DNA from: Clostridiaceae bacterium
GTDB taxonomy: Bacteria > Bacillota > Clostridia > Saccharofermentanales > Saccharofermentanaceae
Length of the DNA: 64,000 nucleotides
NCBI GenBank assembly: GCA_012728275.1
Contig: JAAYFK010000015.1
Span: 16,430 to 80,429, forward strand
Direction: 5' to 3'
Position numbers and translations under genes: made by a program
Notes under the pieces: model-generated
Database searches by the model: none
Told to the model about the DNA's origin: nothing
Seen by the model: the letters and a program-made list of their open reading frames with translations, nothing else
Part shown: positions 27,960 to 36,908 of the stretch, piece after piece
How positions within the stretch are numbered: the stretch's first letter is position 1
How the letters are laid out: every line of letters starts with the position of its first letter

Positions 27960-28886
27960 ATGCCTTTTATTGAGAATGAGCCAACAACTCCCATAAACTA
28001 TCTTCAGCCAATAAGACAGTTTATAAGAAGAACTGTAAACAACGAGAATGAAGATGTTGATTTCGTCCCTAAAGCAAACATGCGTATCTGGTACAATAAT
28101 CAGGTTGAAGGTTACTCCGTGCATAAGCACGATGCCTTAGAAATTGTAATGCCAGTTGAGAATGATTATAAGTATATTGTGGACGGACGCAAGTTTATCC
28201 TAAACGCCAACGACATTCTCTTCATACCACCGAACACTTCTCATGAGATTGAATGCGATTCAGAAGGCTCTCGATTTATATACTTGTTCGAGATCAGCTT
28301 TCTATCTAATTTCTACGATTTCAAAGAACTTACCGAATTTCTGAAGGAACCTCGTCTGGTCAATATTAATTCCTTCCCTAGTGTTTACTCGCAAGTATTC
28401 GATCATATTATGCAAATAAATGATACATACTTCATGTATCCATCAAAGGTTATGGAAATGACAATATACTCTCACTTACTTGCTGTTTTTGGATTACTAA
28501 CGAGAAAGGACCAAGTTAATCCAATAGACTCAATGGACTCAAAGCAAAAGGATAACTACTACAAATTTAAGAGTCTTATTAGTTATATCAATTCTCACTA
28601 CATGGATGACTTATCTCTTGAATATGCAGCCACATTCGTAGGATTTACAAAGTTCTATTTTGCTAGACTATTTAAAGAGTATACAGATACAAGTTTCTAC
28701 AATTACCTATCACTAAGGCGAATATCTGCCTCAAAGACCTTGTTATCAGATAATGAGTTGTCCATAACAGAAATTGCTTTCCAGACTGGTTTCAATAATC
28801 TATCTTCTTTCTGCCGATGTTTTCAACGTTATGAGAAGTGCTCACCATCTGCATATAGAAGTATGCTAAAGAGAAAGAGTAACTAA
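27960..28886 (+). CDS. AraC-family sugar-responsive regulator
   Basis: The N-terminal cupin-like domain (residues 35-130; HKHDALEIVMPV and IPPNTSHEIE) likely binds a sugar. The C-terminal AraC DNA-binding domain has two helix-turn-helices (LSLEYAATFVGFTKFYFARL and ITEIAFQTGFNNLSSFCRCF). At 308 residues it is typical. It is divergent from the GH3 gene, with a 130-bp space that carries a TATAAT for the regulator about 35 bp upstream, and it lies next to the ABC transporter operon. Activation of the GH3 and transporter genes is the natural inference. Confidence 0.92.
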   Translation: MPFIENEPTTPINYLQPIRQFIRRTVNNENEDVDFVPKANMRIWYNNQVEGYSVHKHDALEIVMPVENDYKYIVDGRKFILNANDILFIPPNTSHEIECDSEGSRFIYLFEISFLSNFYDFKELTEFLKEPRLVNINSFPSVYSQVFDHIMQINDTYFMYPSKVMEMTIYSHLLAVFGLLTRKDQVNPIDSMDSKQKDNYYKFKSLISYINSHYMDDLSLEYAATFVGFTKFYFARLFKEYTDTSFYNYLSLRRISASKTLLSDNELSITEIAFQTGFNNLSSFCRCFQRYEKCSPSAYRSMLKRKSN

Positions 28887-28920
28887 CTTCTTCATTCTTT
28901 ATTATCGATATTAAGTGCAA

Positions 28921-28950
28921 CAAAAAACGTCCGTGAATTATCACGGACGT
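28921..28950 (-). terminator. Terminator of the sugar ABC transporter operon
   Basis: ACGTCCGTGA (28927-28936) and TCACGGACGT (28941-28950) form a perfect 10-bp stem with an ATTA loop, followed on the minus strand by TTTTTTG. It may also stop araC transcription from the other side, though no T run exists there. Confidence 0.92.
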
Positions 28951-28975
28951 AAATCGTTCTAATAATACTAAGGAA

Positions 28976-29833
28976 TTAACCCTTAACACCACCTAGAGCA
29001 ACACCAGAAACAATGTATCTAGATAGGGACAAGTAAATTATGATAAGAGGTAATACTGTCATTGACAAACCTAGATATACAGCACCGTACTCAGTCTTAT
29101 AGATATCACCCTTTAGCAAGCTAACCATAACAGGCATAGTATACTTATCCTTGGATGTCAAAAGAACAAGTGGTTCAAACAATCTGTTCCAACTCGATAC
29201 GAATGTAAAGATTGCCTGTGTAGCGATAGCTGGCTTCATGATAGGAAGTACAATCTGATTAAAGATTCTAAACTCACCAGCACCATCAATACGAGCGGAC
29301 TGAACAATTTCCATTGATAAAGCCCCCTGTAAATATTGACGCATGAAGAAAACCATCATAGGTGCAGCTATACTTGGAAGTATAAGCATCAATAGATTAT
29401 TAGTAAATCCTAACTTATAAACCATCTGATAGAAACCGATCAAAGTAACCTGACCAGGAATCATCATAACTCCCATAATGAAACTAAAGAATGGTTTCCT
29501 TAACTTCCACTCATAAGCAGTAAGCGCATATGCAGTAAGTGAAGAAAAGTAAACTGCTAATCCTGTAGAAAATACAGAAATAATCATTGAGTTAACAAAT
29601 CCAACAAATGGATTAAAGTCCTTACCCTCATATACTTTAAAGTTATCCATCAAATAAACTGAAGGTAAGAAAGATACTGCATGCTCCTGAATCTCATTGG
29701 TAGATCTTGTACAGTTGCAAAACATAACCCAGAAAGGGAAAATACTTAATACTGCAAGAAGAATACTAACGACATAGATGCAAATCTTTAGGCCGATAGA
29801 AGCTCTTTGCTTAGTTCTTAAATCACTTGCCAT
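28976..29833 (-). CDS. Carbohydrate ABC transporter permease (MalG type)
   Basis: This 285-residue inner membrane permease has six hydrophobic segments. The EAA-loop-like SARIDGAGEFRIFNQIVLPIMKP contacts the ATPase. The end VSGVALGGVKG is typical of carbohydrate uptake transporter 1 permeases. Its ATG overlaps the stop of the upstream permease (TAATG). No ATPase gene is in the operon; a shared MsmX-like ATPase encoded elsewhere would be needed. Confidence 0.93.
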   Translation of the reverse strand: MASDLRTKQRASIGLKICIYVVSILLAVLSIFPFWVMFCNCTRSTNEIQEHAVSFLPSVYLMDNFKVYEGKDFNPFVGFVNSMIISVFSTGLAVYFSSLTAYALTAYEWKLRKPFFSFIMGVMMIPGQVTLIGFYQMVYKLGFTNNLLMLILPSIAAPMMVFFMRQYLQGALSMEIVQSARIDGAGEFRIFNQIVLPIMKPAIATQAIFTFVSSWNRLFEPLVLLTSKDKYTMPVMVSLLKGDIYKTEYGAVYLGLSMTVLPLIIIYLSLSRYIVSGVALGGVKG

Positions 29834-30807
29834 TACATTCCACCTGCCATAGCTTTACGCTCTGCCTTTCTCTCAGCTTTTCTTAACTTAGCTAGCTGCT
29901 CCTCATCCTTATCTCTAAGAATATAGAAGATAACACAAGAAAGTATTACGATAACGACGAACATCATCATACTTGCTGCAGCTGCTCTAGCATACATATA
30001 ACTTCCAGAGAAGGCCTGATTATAAATGAATACACTCGTAGTTAGTGTAGAATTATCAGGACCACTGGCGTTAACCAATAACTTTGGAATATCGAACATA
30101 TTTAGTCCACCAATCATGGATGTAACCAAAGTAAACAACATTATTGTTCGAATACATGGAATAGTTATAAAGAAGAATGTCTGTGTTCTACTTGCTCCAT
30201 CAATTTCTGCTGCCTCAAAAATAGCAGGGTCAATACCTATAACACCAGAAACCAAAGTAACCATTGTATAGCCATACCACATCCAGAACTGAATAAACAT
30301 TACAAGTCCTTTTGCGATCTTCTTATCATTCATGAAATAGAATGGTTCCTTAATAAAACCAAGTGTCTTAAGAACATCATTCATAGGACCCATAGGATAA
30401 CCAAATAAAGTACTGAAAAGAATAGCAATAGTAGCAGAAGTTATAATATTTGGCAAATAGAATAGTACTTTAAATACACCCTTGCCTTTAATTTTCGTTC
30501 TATTATCTGTATACCATGCTGTTAATAGCAATGCGATACCAATTTGAGGAATAAAGTTACCAATCCATATGATAACTGTGTTCTTCAAAGCAATCTTAAA
30601 CGTTGCATTTGAAATAATCGTCTTGAAATTAGTAAAAGGATCCTCTTGAAACTTAAAAGTAGTAATTCCTAATCCCTTTAAGTCCGTGAAGCCAATTACA
30701 GTGGTATAGATTACAGGATATAGCGAAAAAATAAGGAAGGCAACTACGAACGGTATAGAAAATATATAACCGTACTTAGAATAGTTTACGAGTTTTCTGT
30801 TTCTCAC
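29833..30807 (-). CDS. Carbohydrate ABC transporter permease (MalF type)
   Basis: I chose the GTG at 30807, which has GGAGGT 6 bases upstream; the longer frame from a TTG at 30837 has no site and would contain this Shine-Dalgarno within its codons. The product is 324 residues with six membrane helices. The EAA-like loop reads EAAEIDGASRTQTFFFITIP. It pairs with the MalG-type permease. The C-terminal tail is basic (KAERKAERKAM). Confidence 0.92.
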   Translation of the reverse strand: MRNRKLVNYSKYGYIFSIPFVVAFLIFSLYPVIYTTVIGFTDLKGLGITTFKFQEDPFTNFKTIISNATFKIALKNTVIIWIGNFIPQIGIALLLTAWYTDNRTKIKGKGVFKVLFYLPNIITSATIAILFSTLFGYPMGPMNDVLKTLGFIKEPFYFMNDKKIAKGLVMFIQFWMWYGYTMVTLVSGVIGIDPAIFEAAEIDGASRTQTFFFITIPCIRTIMLFTLVTSMIGGLNMFDIPKLLVNASGPDNSTLTTSVFIYNQAFSGSYMYARAAAASMMMFVVIVILSCVIFYILRDKDEEQLAKLRKAERKAERKAMAGGM

Positions 30808-30835
30808 AACTCTACCTCCGTTTGATTTAATTGCC

Positions 30836-30874
30836 AAAAAGAACAGGGCGGCTGATACATATTCAACCGCCCTG
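30836..30874 (-). terminator. Intra-operon hairpin between binding protein and permease
   Basis: CAGGGCGG (30844-30851) and CCGCCCTG (30867-30874) form a strong 8-bp GC stem, followed on the minus strand by TTCTTTTTGG. It can act as a leaky terminator or an mRNA-stabilising hairpin so that the binding protein is made in excess over the permeases. Confidence 0.78.
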
Positions 30875-30893
30875 CACTAGGCAATTGCGTTAA

Positions 30894-32291
30894 TTACTCA
30901 ACAACAACATCCAAGTTATCAGCAACCATCTGCTTAAATCCAGCGATTGCTTCATCTCTTGTCTTCTCGCCAGAAGAATACTGACGAACCTGATCTCTCC
31001 AGTAGCCGTTAATTGTTCCGTCATACTGTGTTAGGTTAGAACCATTAGCAAACTCATTAGCAGGTACGAAAACATCAAACATATTCTGTCCTGCAAGGAA
31101 ATCTAGAGTTCCATCAGACATAGCCATTACTGTAGCGGAAGCAACGCTATCCTTAGCTGCAGCAACTTCGCCATTAGCCCACATGTACTGTAGACCAGTC
31201 TCAGAGCAATCAAGTGTGATCCATGTTAAGATCTCAGCAACACCCTCAGGTACATCAGTACCAGCTGCAGGAATCAACCATGTGCCGCCCCAGAAGAAGC
31301 CGATAGGAGAATTACAAACAGCCCAATCGCCGTATGTTCCGTCACCAGCTGCTGTTCCTCCACAGTGATCAGCTATAACGTAGTTGATAAGCCATGCTGG
31401 TCCAAAGAATCCGAATACTTGAGTATCTGCAGTACCAGCCATATCGCCGTACCAAGCCTCAGTCCAGTCCTGTGTATCATTGCTGTATCCGTTTTCCTTA
31501 AGCATCAAAGAATAATCAAGGAATTCTTCACGTAGTGGATCGATAACAAGTGCGCCATCTACAATCCAACCATCCTCAGAACTGTTCTCGATTGCGTGCC
31601 AGATATCTCCGTCACCAGATACGATTGCGTATCCAGCATCCTTAAGAGTAGCAGCAGCCTCAAAGAACTTGTCCCATCCAGGTCCAACTTCGCTTGCGAT
31701 TGAAGCAGGCTCATCAGTTCCGAATGTATCAGTAGCGATTGATCTTCTGTAGATGAAAGCTCCACCAGTAGCCTGGTAGCCAAGTCCAACTACTTCGCCA
31801 TCAGCGTTTGATCCAACTTCGATAGAGTACTGAGCAATTCCAGCCTCTTCGATAGCAGCATCAATGTCGATACCAAGTGACTCATATGTTGCAGCGTAAG
31901 AGCTAGCATCACCTGAGCAGTACTTGATAACGAAAGCAGCCTCAGCACAGTAAAGGTCAGGAGCATCAGCACCACCACCAGCTAAAGCAGCATCAAGAGC
32001 AGGCTCGTAAGCGTTGTCTGTTGTTGAAATAACTGTTGATACGATCTCATAACGCTCTCCGAATTCTGGGTTCAATTCAACGTACTTGTCAACCATGTTT
32101 GGAACTTCATCTGTGAAAGACCACAAATTAATAATTCCAGTCTCAGTTGAACCACCCTCTGTTGTGTCGTCACCTGCATCTGCAGTTGTAGTAGCATCAG
32201 TTGTAGCTGTAGTAGACTCTTTTGTCTCACAGCCAATTACTAGTGCTGACAACATACAAACACAAAGTACACCGGCAATCAATTTCTTCAT
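30894..32291 (-). CDS. Sugar ABC transporter solute-binding lipoprotein
   Basis: This 465-residue extracellular binding protein has a lipoprotein signal peptide with the lipobox-like LVIGC (Cys at residue 21), followed by an acidic Thr/Asp linker. The mature part matches family 1 solute-binding proteins (IINLWSFTDEVPNMVDKY). It delivers oligosaccharides to the two permeases that follow. The start has a strong CAGGAGG. Context suggests xylo-oligosaccharides or other plant sugars. The acidic, Ala/Gly-rich composition is unlike the flanking basic permeases but normal for a secreted protein. Confidence 0.93.
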   Translation of the reverse strand: MKKLIAGVLCVCMLSALVIGCETKESTTATTDATTTADAGDDTTEGGSTETGIINLWSFTDEVPNMVDKYVELNPEFGERYEIVSTVISTTDNAYEPALDAALAGGGADAPDLYCAEAAFVIKYCSGDASSYAATYESLGIDIDAAIEEAGIAQYSIEVGSNADGEVVGLGYQATGGAFIYRRSIATDTFGTDEPASIASEVGPGWDKFFEAAATLKDAGYAIVSGDGDIWHAIENSSEDGWIVDGALVIDPLREEFLDYSLMLKENGYSNDTQDWTEAWYGDMAGTADTQVFGFFGPAWLINYVIADHCGGTAAGDGTYGDWAVCNSPIGFFWGGTWLIPAAGTDVPEGVAEILTWITLDCSETGLQYMWANGEVAAAKDSVASATVMAMSDGTLDFLAGQNMFDVFVPANEFANGSNLTQYDGTINGYWRDQVRQYSSGEKTRDEAIAGFKQMVADNLDVVVE

Positions 32292-32478
32292 AAATTACCT
32301 CCTGGTTTGTTGGTTTTGTCTAAAACAAGACCCGTTTTACGTAATTACATATACATAATACCCATCGTTCTTCATTTTATCTTTACCGATATTGCTTTTG
32401 TTTATACATATATTGCGATTAGCGTGTAATAGTTGAGGTTTTTCGCTCGAAATTGACTGACATTGTGCATAATAATAC

Positions 32479-32487
32479 TGCTATAAT
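32479..32487 (+). promoter_or_regulatory. Extended -10 for the YesL-like gene
   Basis: TGCTATAAT is an extended -10 element 42 bp upstream of the ATG at 32530. No convincing -35 is present, which fits an extended -10 promoter. Confidence 0.5.
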
Positions 32488-32529
32488 TGAAAAGGAATTT
32501 TTGTACACTATACATAAGGAGATTGTTTT

Positions 32530-33273
32530 ATGTCATCTTTTTTCAGTAAAGAGAGTCCGGCTACGAGATTCTTGACTGGTCTTTGCAACTTAATATTGCT
32601 TAATTTGTGTTTTATTATTACTTCTATACCTATTATAACTATAGGCGCCTCAATGTCTGCTATGTATAACGTTCTTTTCGCCTACTATAATCATGATGAA
32701 GTTCTCGTTTTTCATGATTACTTCGTAGCTTTTGGTAAGGCTTTCAAGAGAGCTACAATTGTTTGGGTTCCCGTATTTGCCCTTTTGTCATTCTTTATGT
32801 TTGAGATTTACATTCTTTTCTTTGAAATTGATTCTAACACGTTTATTATTCAAATCCCTGATATGGTAATGAAGTTGTCACAGATTCCAGTCTGGTTTAT
32901 GATTTTTGCATTACTTATAGTTGTGATTTATTACTTCCCGATTGTCGCATTGTTCGATGACGGAATTAAGCTTTCACTTAAGAACTCCTTGCTTCTTGGA
33001 TTATCAAGTTTTCCAACAACTCTACTAATTATTATTCTTCAACTTGTACTGATATTTATAGCTACAACCAATGGTTCTGTTCTGATTATTGTAGGAAGCC
33101 TTCTCTTTTTCTGTGGATTCTCTTTGGATGCTTTTGTTTGCACCTACTTCTTGAAAAGAGTAATTTACAAGGAGGATGAGAAAACCAAAGAGTACTTTAA
33201 GCAGCTAAAGGAAGAAGAGAAAGCGATGAAGATTCGCAAGAAGGCTGAGAAGATTCGCAAGAAGAATGAGTAA
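32530..33273 (+). CDS. YesL-like DUF624 membrane protein
   Basis: This 247-residue protein has about five hydrophobic segments. It opens NLCFIITSIPIITIGASMSA, the conserved first region of DUF624/YesL proteins. The C-terminal tail is highly charged (KAMKIRKKAEKIRKKNE). These proteins are commonly encoded with sugar ABC transporters in Firmicutes; their biochemical role is not established. It is divergent from the binding-protein gene and followed by a bidirectional terminator. Confidence 0.82.
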   Translation: MSSFFSKESPATRFLTGLCNLILLNLCFIITSIPIITIGASMSAMYNVLFAYYNHDEVLVFHDYFVAFGKAFKRATIVWVPVFALLSFFMFEIYILFFEIDSNTFIIQIPDMVMKLSQIPVWFMIFALLIVVIYYFPIVALFDDGIKLSLKNSLLLGLSSFPTTLLIIILQLVLIFIATTNGSVLIIVGSLLFFCGFSLDAFVCTYFLKRVIYKEDEKTKEYFKQLKEEEKAMKIRKKAEKIRKKNE

Positions 33274-33296
33274 TCTTTAATTCACTTAATAAGAAA

Positions 33297-33336
33297 ATCC
33301 CGACCACACCTTTACGATGTTGTCGGGATATTTTTA
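33297..33336. terminator. Bidirectional terminator
   Basis: ATCCCGAC (33297-33304) and GTCGGGAT (33322-33329) pair. On the plus strand ATTTTT follows; on the minus strand TTTTCTT follows. It separates the converging YesL-like gene and the transketolase operon. Confidence 0.85.
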
Positions 33337-33353
33337 ATGTGTTTCTTATTATT

Positions 33354-34295
33354 TTATAGACTTGCCTTGATCTGCTTGTAGATACCGTCACTATCAAGCT
33401 CATACTTAACAAGCAAGGTATCCGCATCTCCAGATTGACCAAATACATCCTTTACACCAATACGTGTTACCTTGGTAGGATATTCATCAGCCAATGACTC
33501 ACAAACAACTCCTCCTAAACCTCCAATTATTGAATGCTCTTCAACAGAGAATACTCGATTGGTCTTCTTAGCTGACTTTACAATTGCTTCCTTATCGAAA
33601 GGCTTGATCGTATGAAAATTGATTACTTCAGCATCAATTCCTTCATCCATAAGCTTCTCGGCAACTAGCAGGCATTGAGCAACGCATACACCCGTACATG
33701 CTATAGTAATATCCTTACCTTGACGCAGTGTAACAGCCTTTCCTATTTCAAACTTATAATCACTATTATTGTTTATTACTGGAACAGCCGCTCTTCCAAA
33801 TCTAAGGTAAAAAGGACCATCAGTAGTAATTGCCGCTTCTATAGCAGCTTTTGCTTCGATGTCATCAGATGGAACAATGACTGTCATTCCCGGGATAACC
33901 CTCATTAGAGCCAAATCCTCAATACATTGGTGACTAGCTCCATCCTCTCCTACAGTAATACCAGCGTGAGTTGCGCCGATCTTTACATTAAGATGTGGAT
34001 ATGCAACAGAGTTTCTAACTTGCTCGTAGTTTCTTCCCGATACAAACATAGCAAAAGAAGAAATAAAAGCTGTCTTACCTGTTGTAGCTATGCCAGCTCC
34101 AATACCAGTCATATTAGCTTCAGCAATACCACAATCGATATGTCTATCTGGGAATTTCTTCTGAAATACATTTGTCTTCGTTGCTCCAGCTAGGTCAGCA
34201 TCAAGCACAACAAAATCTGGATACTTCTCTCCAAGCTCAGCTAGAGCATTACCATAACTCTCTCTTGTAGCAATCTTATTACCAAAATCAATCAT
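33354..34295 (-). CDS. Transketolase C-terminal subunit
   Basis: This is the pyrimidine-binding and C-terminal part of a split transketolase (313 residues). It includes DADLAGATKTNVFQKKFP, CGIAEANMTGIGAGIA with the conserved Glu, and HAGITVGEDGASHQ. Together with the N-terminal subunit it transfers C2 units between sugar phosphates in the non-oxidative pentose phosphate pathway. Its start overlaps the stop of the N-terminal subunit gene (ATGA). Split transketolases are common in Clostridia, so this is not a frameshift. Confidence 0.94.
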   Translation of the reverse strand: MIDFGNKIATRESYGNALAELGEKYPDFVVLDADLAGATKTNVFQKKFPDRHIDCGIAEANMTGIGAGIATTGKTAFISSFAMFVSGRNYEQVRNSVAYPHLNVKIGATHAGITVGEDGASHQCIEDLALMRVIPGMTVIVPSDDIEAKAAIEAAITTDGPFYLRFGRAAVPVINNNSDYKFEIGKAVTLRQGKDITIACTGVCVAQCLLVAEKLMDEGIDAEVINFHTIKPFDKEAIVKSAKKTNRVFSVEEHSIIGGLGGVVCESLADEYPTKVTRIGVKDVFGQSGDADTLLVKYELDSDGIYKQIKASL

Positions 34296-35140
34296 ACTGA
34301 TGCACCTTCTTCCTTTAGCTTTGAGATCTTAGCATCAAGCTCACTAACAGCTATAGCATATTGCTCAGCATTTGGAGCTTTGCCGTGCCACTCGGCCTTG
34401 TCTTCCATAAATGATACATCCTTGCCCTTAAATGTCTTCATAATAATTGCGGTTGGCATTCCCTTAGTAGCCTTAGCCTGGTTGAATGCTTCTCGTAGCG
34501 ATGCAAAATTATTCCCATCAACACATATTACATTGAAGTTGAAAGCACGGAACTTCTCATCAATAGGATATACACTGCAAACATCTTCTACCTTACCATC
34601 AATCTGTAGTCCATTGTTATCGACAACGACTACTAGATTATCTAACTTATGTGCTCCAGCAAACATCGACGCTTCCCAAATTTGACCTTCTTGTAGTTCT
34701 CCATCGCCCACAAGAGCATAAACTCTGTAGTCCTTGCTACCTATTTTACCAGCAAGAGCCATGCCCGTTGCTGCGGATAAACCTTGTCCTAAAGAGCCAG
34801 AGCTCATATCAACGCCAGGAGTTTCATTCATACAAGGATGACCCTGTAGATAAGAACCATACTTACGGAAAGTCTTTAAATCCTCAACCGGGAAATAGCC
34901 TCTATGAGCTAGAGTGGAATACAATCCAGGACTTGTGTGTCCCTTGGATAGAACGAATCTGTCACGATTTGGCATTTGAGGATTCTTTGGATCAATATTC
35001 ATCTCCTCAAAGTACAAGAAAGTGTAAACATCGGCAGCAGAAAGAGATCCACCTGGATGTCCAGACTTAGCACTGTAAACGGCCTCGATGATGCCCTTAC
35101 GAATTTGTGCAGCCTTAAGTTTTAAATCAATATCACGCAT
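34292..35140 (-). CDS. Transketolase N-terminal subunit
   Basis: This 282-residue TPP-domain subunit carries SGHPGGSLSAADV, the TPP/Mg motif GDGELQEGQIWE, and VVVDNNGLQIDG. It lies 25 bp after xylulokinase on the same strand, so xylulose-5-phosphate made by XylB can feed directly into this enzyme. Confidence 0.95.
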   Translation of the reverse strand: MRDIDLKLKAAQIRKGIIEAVYSAKSGHPGGSLSAADVYTFLYFEEMNIDPKNPQMPNRDRFVLSKGHTSPGLYSTLAHRGYFPVEDLKTFRKYGSYLQGHPCMNETPGVDMSSGSLGQGLSAATGMALAGKIGSKDYRVYALVGDGELQEGQIWEASMFAGAHKLDNLVVVVDNNGLQIDGKVEDVCSVYPIDEKFRAFNFNVICVDGNNFASLREAFNQAKATKGMPTAIIMKTFKGKDVSFMEDKAEWHGKAPNAEQYAIAVSELDAKISKLKEEGASV

Positions 35141-35165
35141 TGCATTTTATTCCTTTCAATTTATA

Positions 35166-36647
35166 TCAATCACGATTTTTGGAAATATCCGAATATACGA
35201 CCTTTAATGAAGGATAAATCTTGCTAAATTCCGAATAACGATCATTATAAAGCTTTGCGAGCTCAGGAGTTGGTTCTGTTTTCTTGACTGACTTAACTAG
35301 CTTATCACATGCAGACTTAACATCTGGGTACTCGCCGCAAGCAACTGCAGCAAGAATAGCACCACCAAAAGCTGGGCCCTCTTCATTCTCAGTTTGCTCG
35401 AGAGTGATATTAAGAACGTTAGCAAGAATAGTTCTCCACATCGGACTCTTAGCTCCGCCACCACAAACGCCTGATTTAACAATGTTAATTCCTAATGCCT
35501 TAGCGGCTTCTACAGAATCTCTGAGTGCAAATGCTACTCCCTCAAAAACTGCTTGAGTCATCTGCTCTCGAGTAGTATCCATAGACATCCCAAAGAATAC
35601 AGCTCTAGCACTAGGGTCATTAATTGGAGATCTTTCTCCCATTAAATAAGGTAAGAAATACACTCTGTTGTTTCCAAGATCCTTTATATCCTTTTGCTCG
35701 GAAGCAAAATCACTCGTCTTGAGAATATCTTCCATCCACCATTTGTTACAACTTGCTGCAGAGAGCATACATCCCATCAAATGATATCCACCATCAGCAT
35801 GAGCAAATGAGTGAAGCGAGTTGTTGGAATCTACTCCGAAAGAACTAGCTGATACAAATACAGTTCCACTTGTTCCCAACGAGATATTGCACTCTCCAGG
35901 ACCAACGATACCCATTCCAACAGCTGCAGCAGCATTGTCTCCTGCACCAGCAGCAATTACGCAATTAGCATTAATACCTAGTTCAGAAGCAAGTTCTGGA
36001 AGAATCTTACCTGTAACTTCGTAACTCTCGAAAATCTCAGGAAGCCATTCTTTCTTGATGCCAACAATCCTACACATCTCATCAGACCAGCAACGATTCT
36101 TAACATCAAAGTATAACGTACCAGAGGCATCGGAAACATCCGTTGAGAATACGCCTGATAAACGATAAGCAAGATAATCCTTAGGAAGCATTAACTTACT
36201 AATCTTTGCATAATTCTCAGGCTCATTCTTAGCTAACCATAAAACCTTAGGCGCAGTAAACCCAGCAAATGAAATATTGCCAGTATATTCAGTAAGCTTA
36301 TCTTTGCCAATTTCGTTGTTTAAGTACTCGGACTCTTCAGCAGAACGACCGTCATTCCAAAGAATTGCTGGACGAATCACTCTGTCATCACTATCAAGAA
36401 TAACCATTCCATGCATTTGACCGCCAAAGCTAATACCACCTACAGTAGATGCATCAAAACCATCCAGTAACTCCTTAAGTCCTTCAACTGACTTGTCAAA
36501 CCATGCTTCTGGATTTTGCTCTGACCAACCTGAATGCGGGAAAAATACAGGATACTCCTTAGATACGATGTGCTTAATATTACCGCACTCGTCCATGAGA
36601 AGTAGCTTCACTGCAGATGTACCTAAATCAACACCAATATAAAGCAT
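35166..36647 (-). CDS. xylB: Xylulokinase
   Basis: XylB phosphorylates D-xylulose to xylulose-5-phosphate. I chose the ATG at 36647, preceded by GGAGG; the frame extends 39 codons further upstream but without conserved sequence or a site. The product is 493 residues. FGGY-kinase motifs: LYIGVDLGTSAVKLLL (phosphate 1), GGQMHGMVILD, and the C-terminal GGGAKSPMWRTILANVLN. Xylose isomerase is not in the window. First gene of xylB-tktN-tktC. Confidence 0.92.
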   Translation of the reverse strand: MLYIGVDLGTSAVKLLLMDECGNIKHIVSKEYPVFFPHSGWSEQNPEAWFDKSVEGLKELLDGFDASTVGGISFGGQMHGMVILDSDDRVIRPAILWNDGRSAEESEYLNNEIGKDKLTEYTGNISFAGFTAPKVLWLAKNEPENYAKISKLMLPKDYLAYRLSGVFSTDVSDASGTLYFDVKNRCWSDEMCRIVGIKKEWLPEIFESYEVTGKILPELASELGINANCVIAAGAGDNAAAAVGMGIVGPGECNISLGTSGTVFVSASSFGVDSNNSLHSFAHADGGYHLMGCMLSAASCNKWWMEDILKTSDFASEQKDIKDLGNNRVYFLPYLMGERSPINDPSARAVFFGMSMDTTREQMTQAVFEGVAFALRDSVEAAKALGINIVKSGVCGGGAKSPMWRTILANVLNITLEQTENEEGPAFGGAILAAVACGEYPDVKSACDKLVKSVKKTEPTPELAKLYNDRYSEFSKIYPSLKVVYSDISKNRD

Positions 36648-36840
36648 CTTAACCTCCAAATATGAATTATTCTTCACGTATATAATATAGTAATTAATGC
36701 AAAAAGTAATTGTGCCAAATGCAAGAACAAGAAAAAAATATTTTGGCAATATGCCCAAGTACAAAAGAACTATAGAATACCCGTATTTGTAAACTGTGCT
36801 CGTGAACGAAACACCATAATCCCATTTTACTCTATTTTCG

Positions 36841-36880
36841 CAAAAAAGAAAGACCTGCTTTCCAAAAAGAAAAGCAGGCC
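36841..36880 (-). terminator. Terminator after the SPFH gene
   Basis: CCTGCTTT (36854-36861) and AAAGCAGG (36871-36878) pair around a 9-base loop, followed on the minus strand by TCTTTCTTTTTTG. Confidence 0.82.
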
Positions 36881-36908
36881 ACGAATTCCAAATATCGATA
36901 CAAAGAAA

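Noticed and set aside
33354..35140. Frameshifted transketolase
   Set aside because: The two halves overlap by ATGA and each has its own start; split transketolase is a normal arrangement in Clostridia.
36648..36764. Longer xylB start at 36764
   Set aside because: The extra 39 residues are hydrophobic and unlike the kinase family; the internal ATG has a perfect GGAGG.
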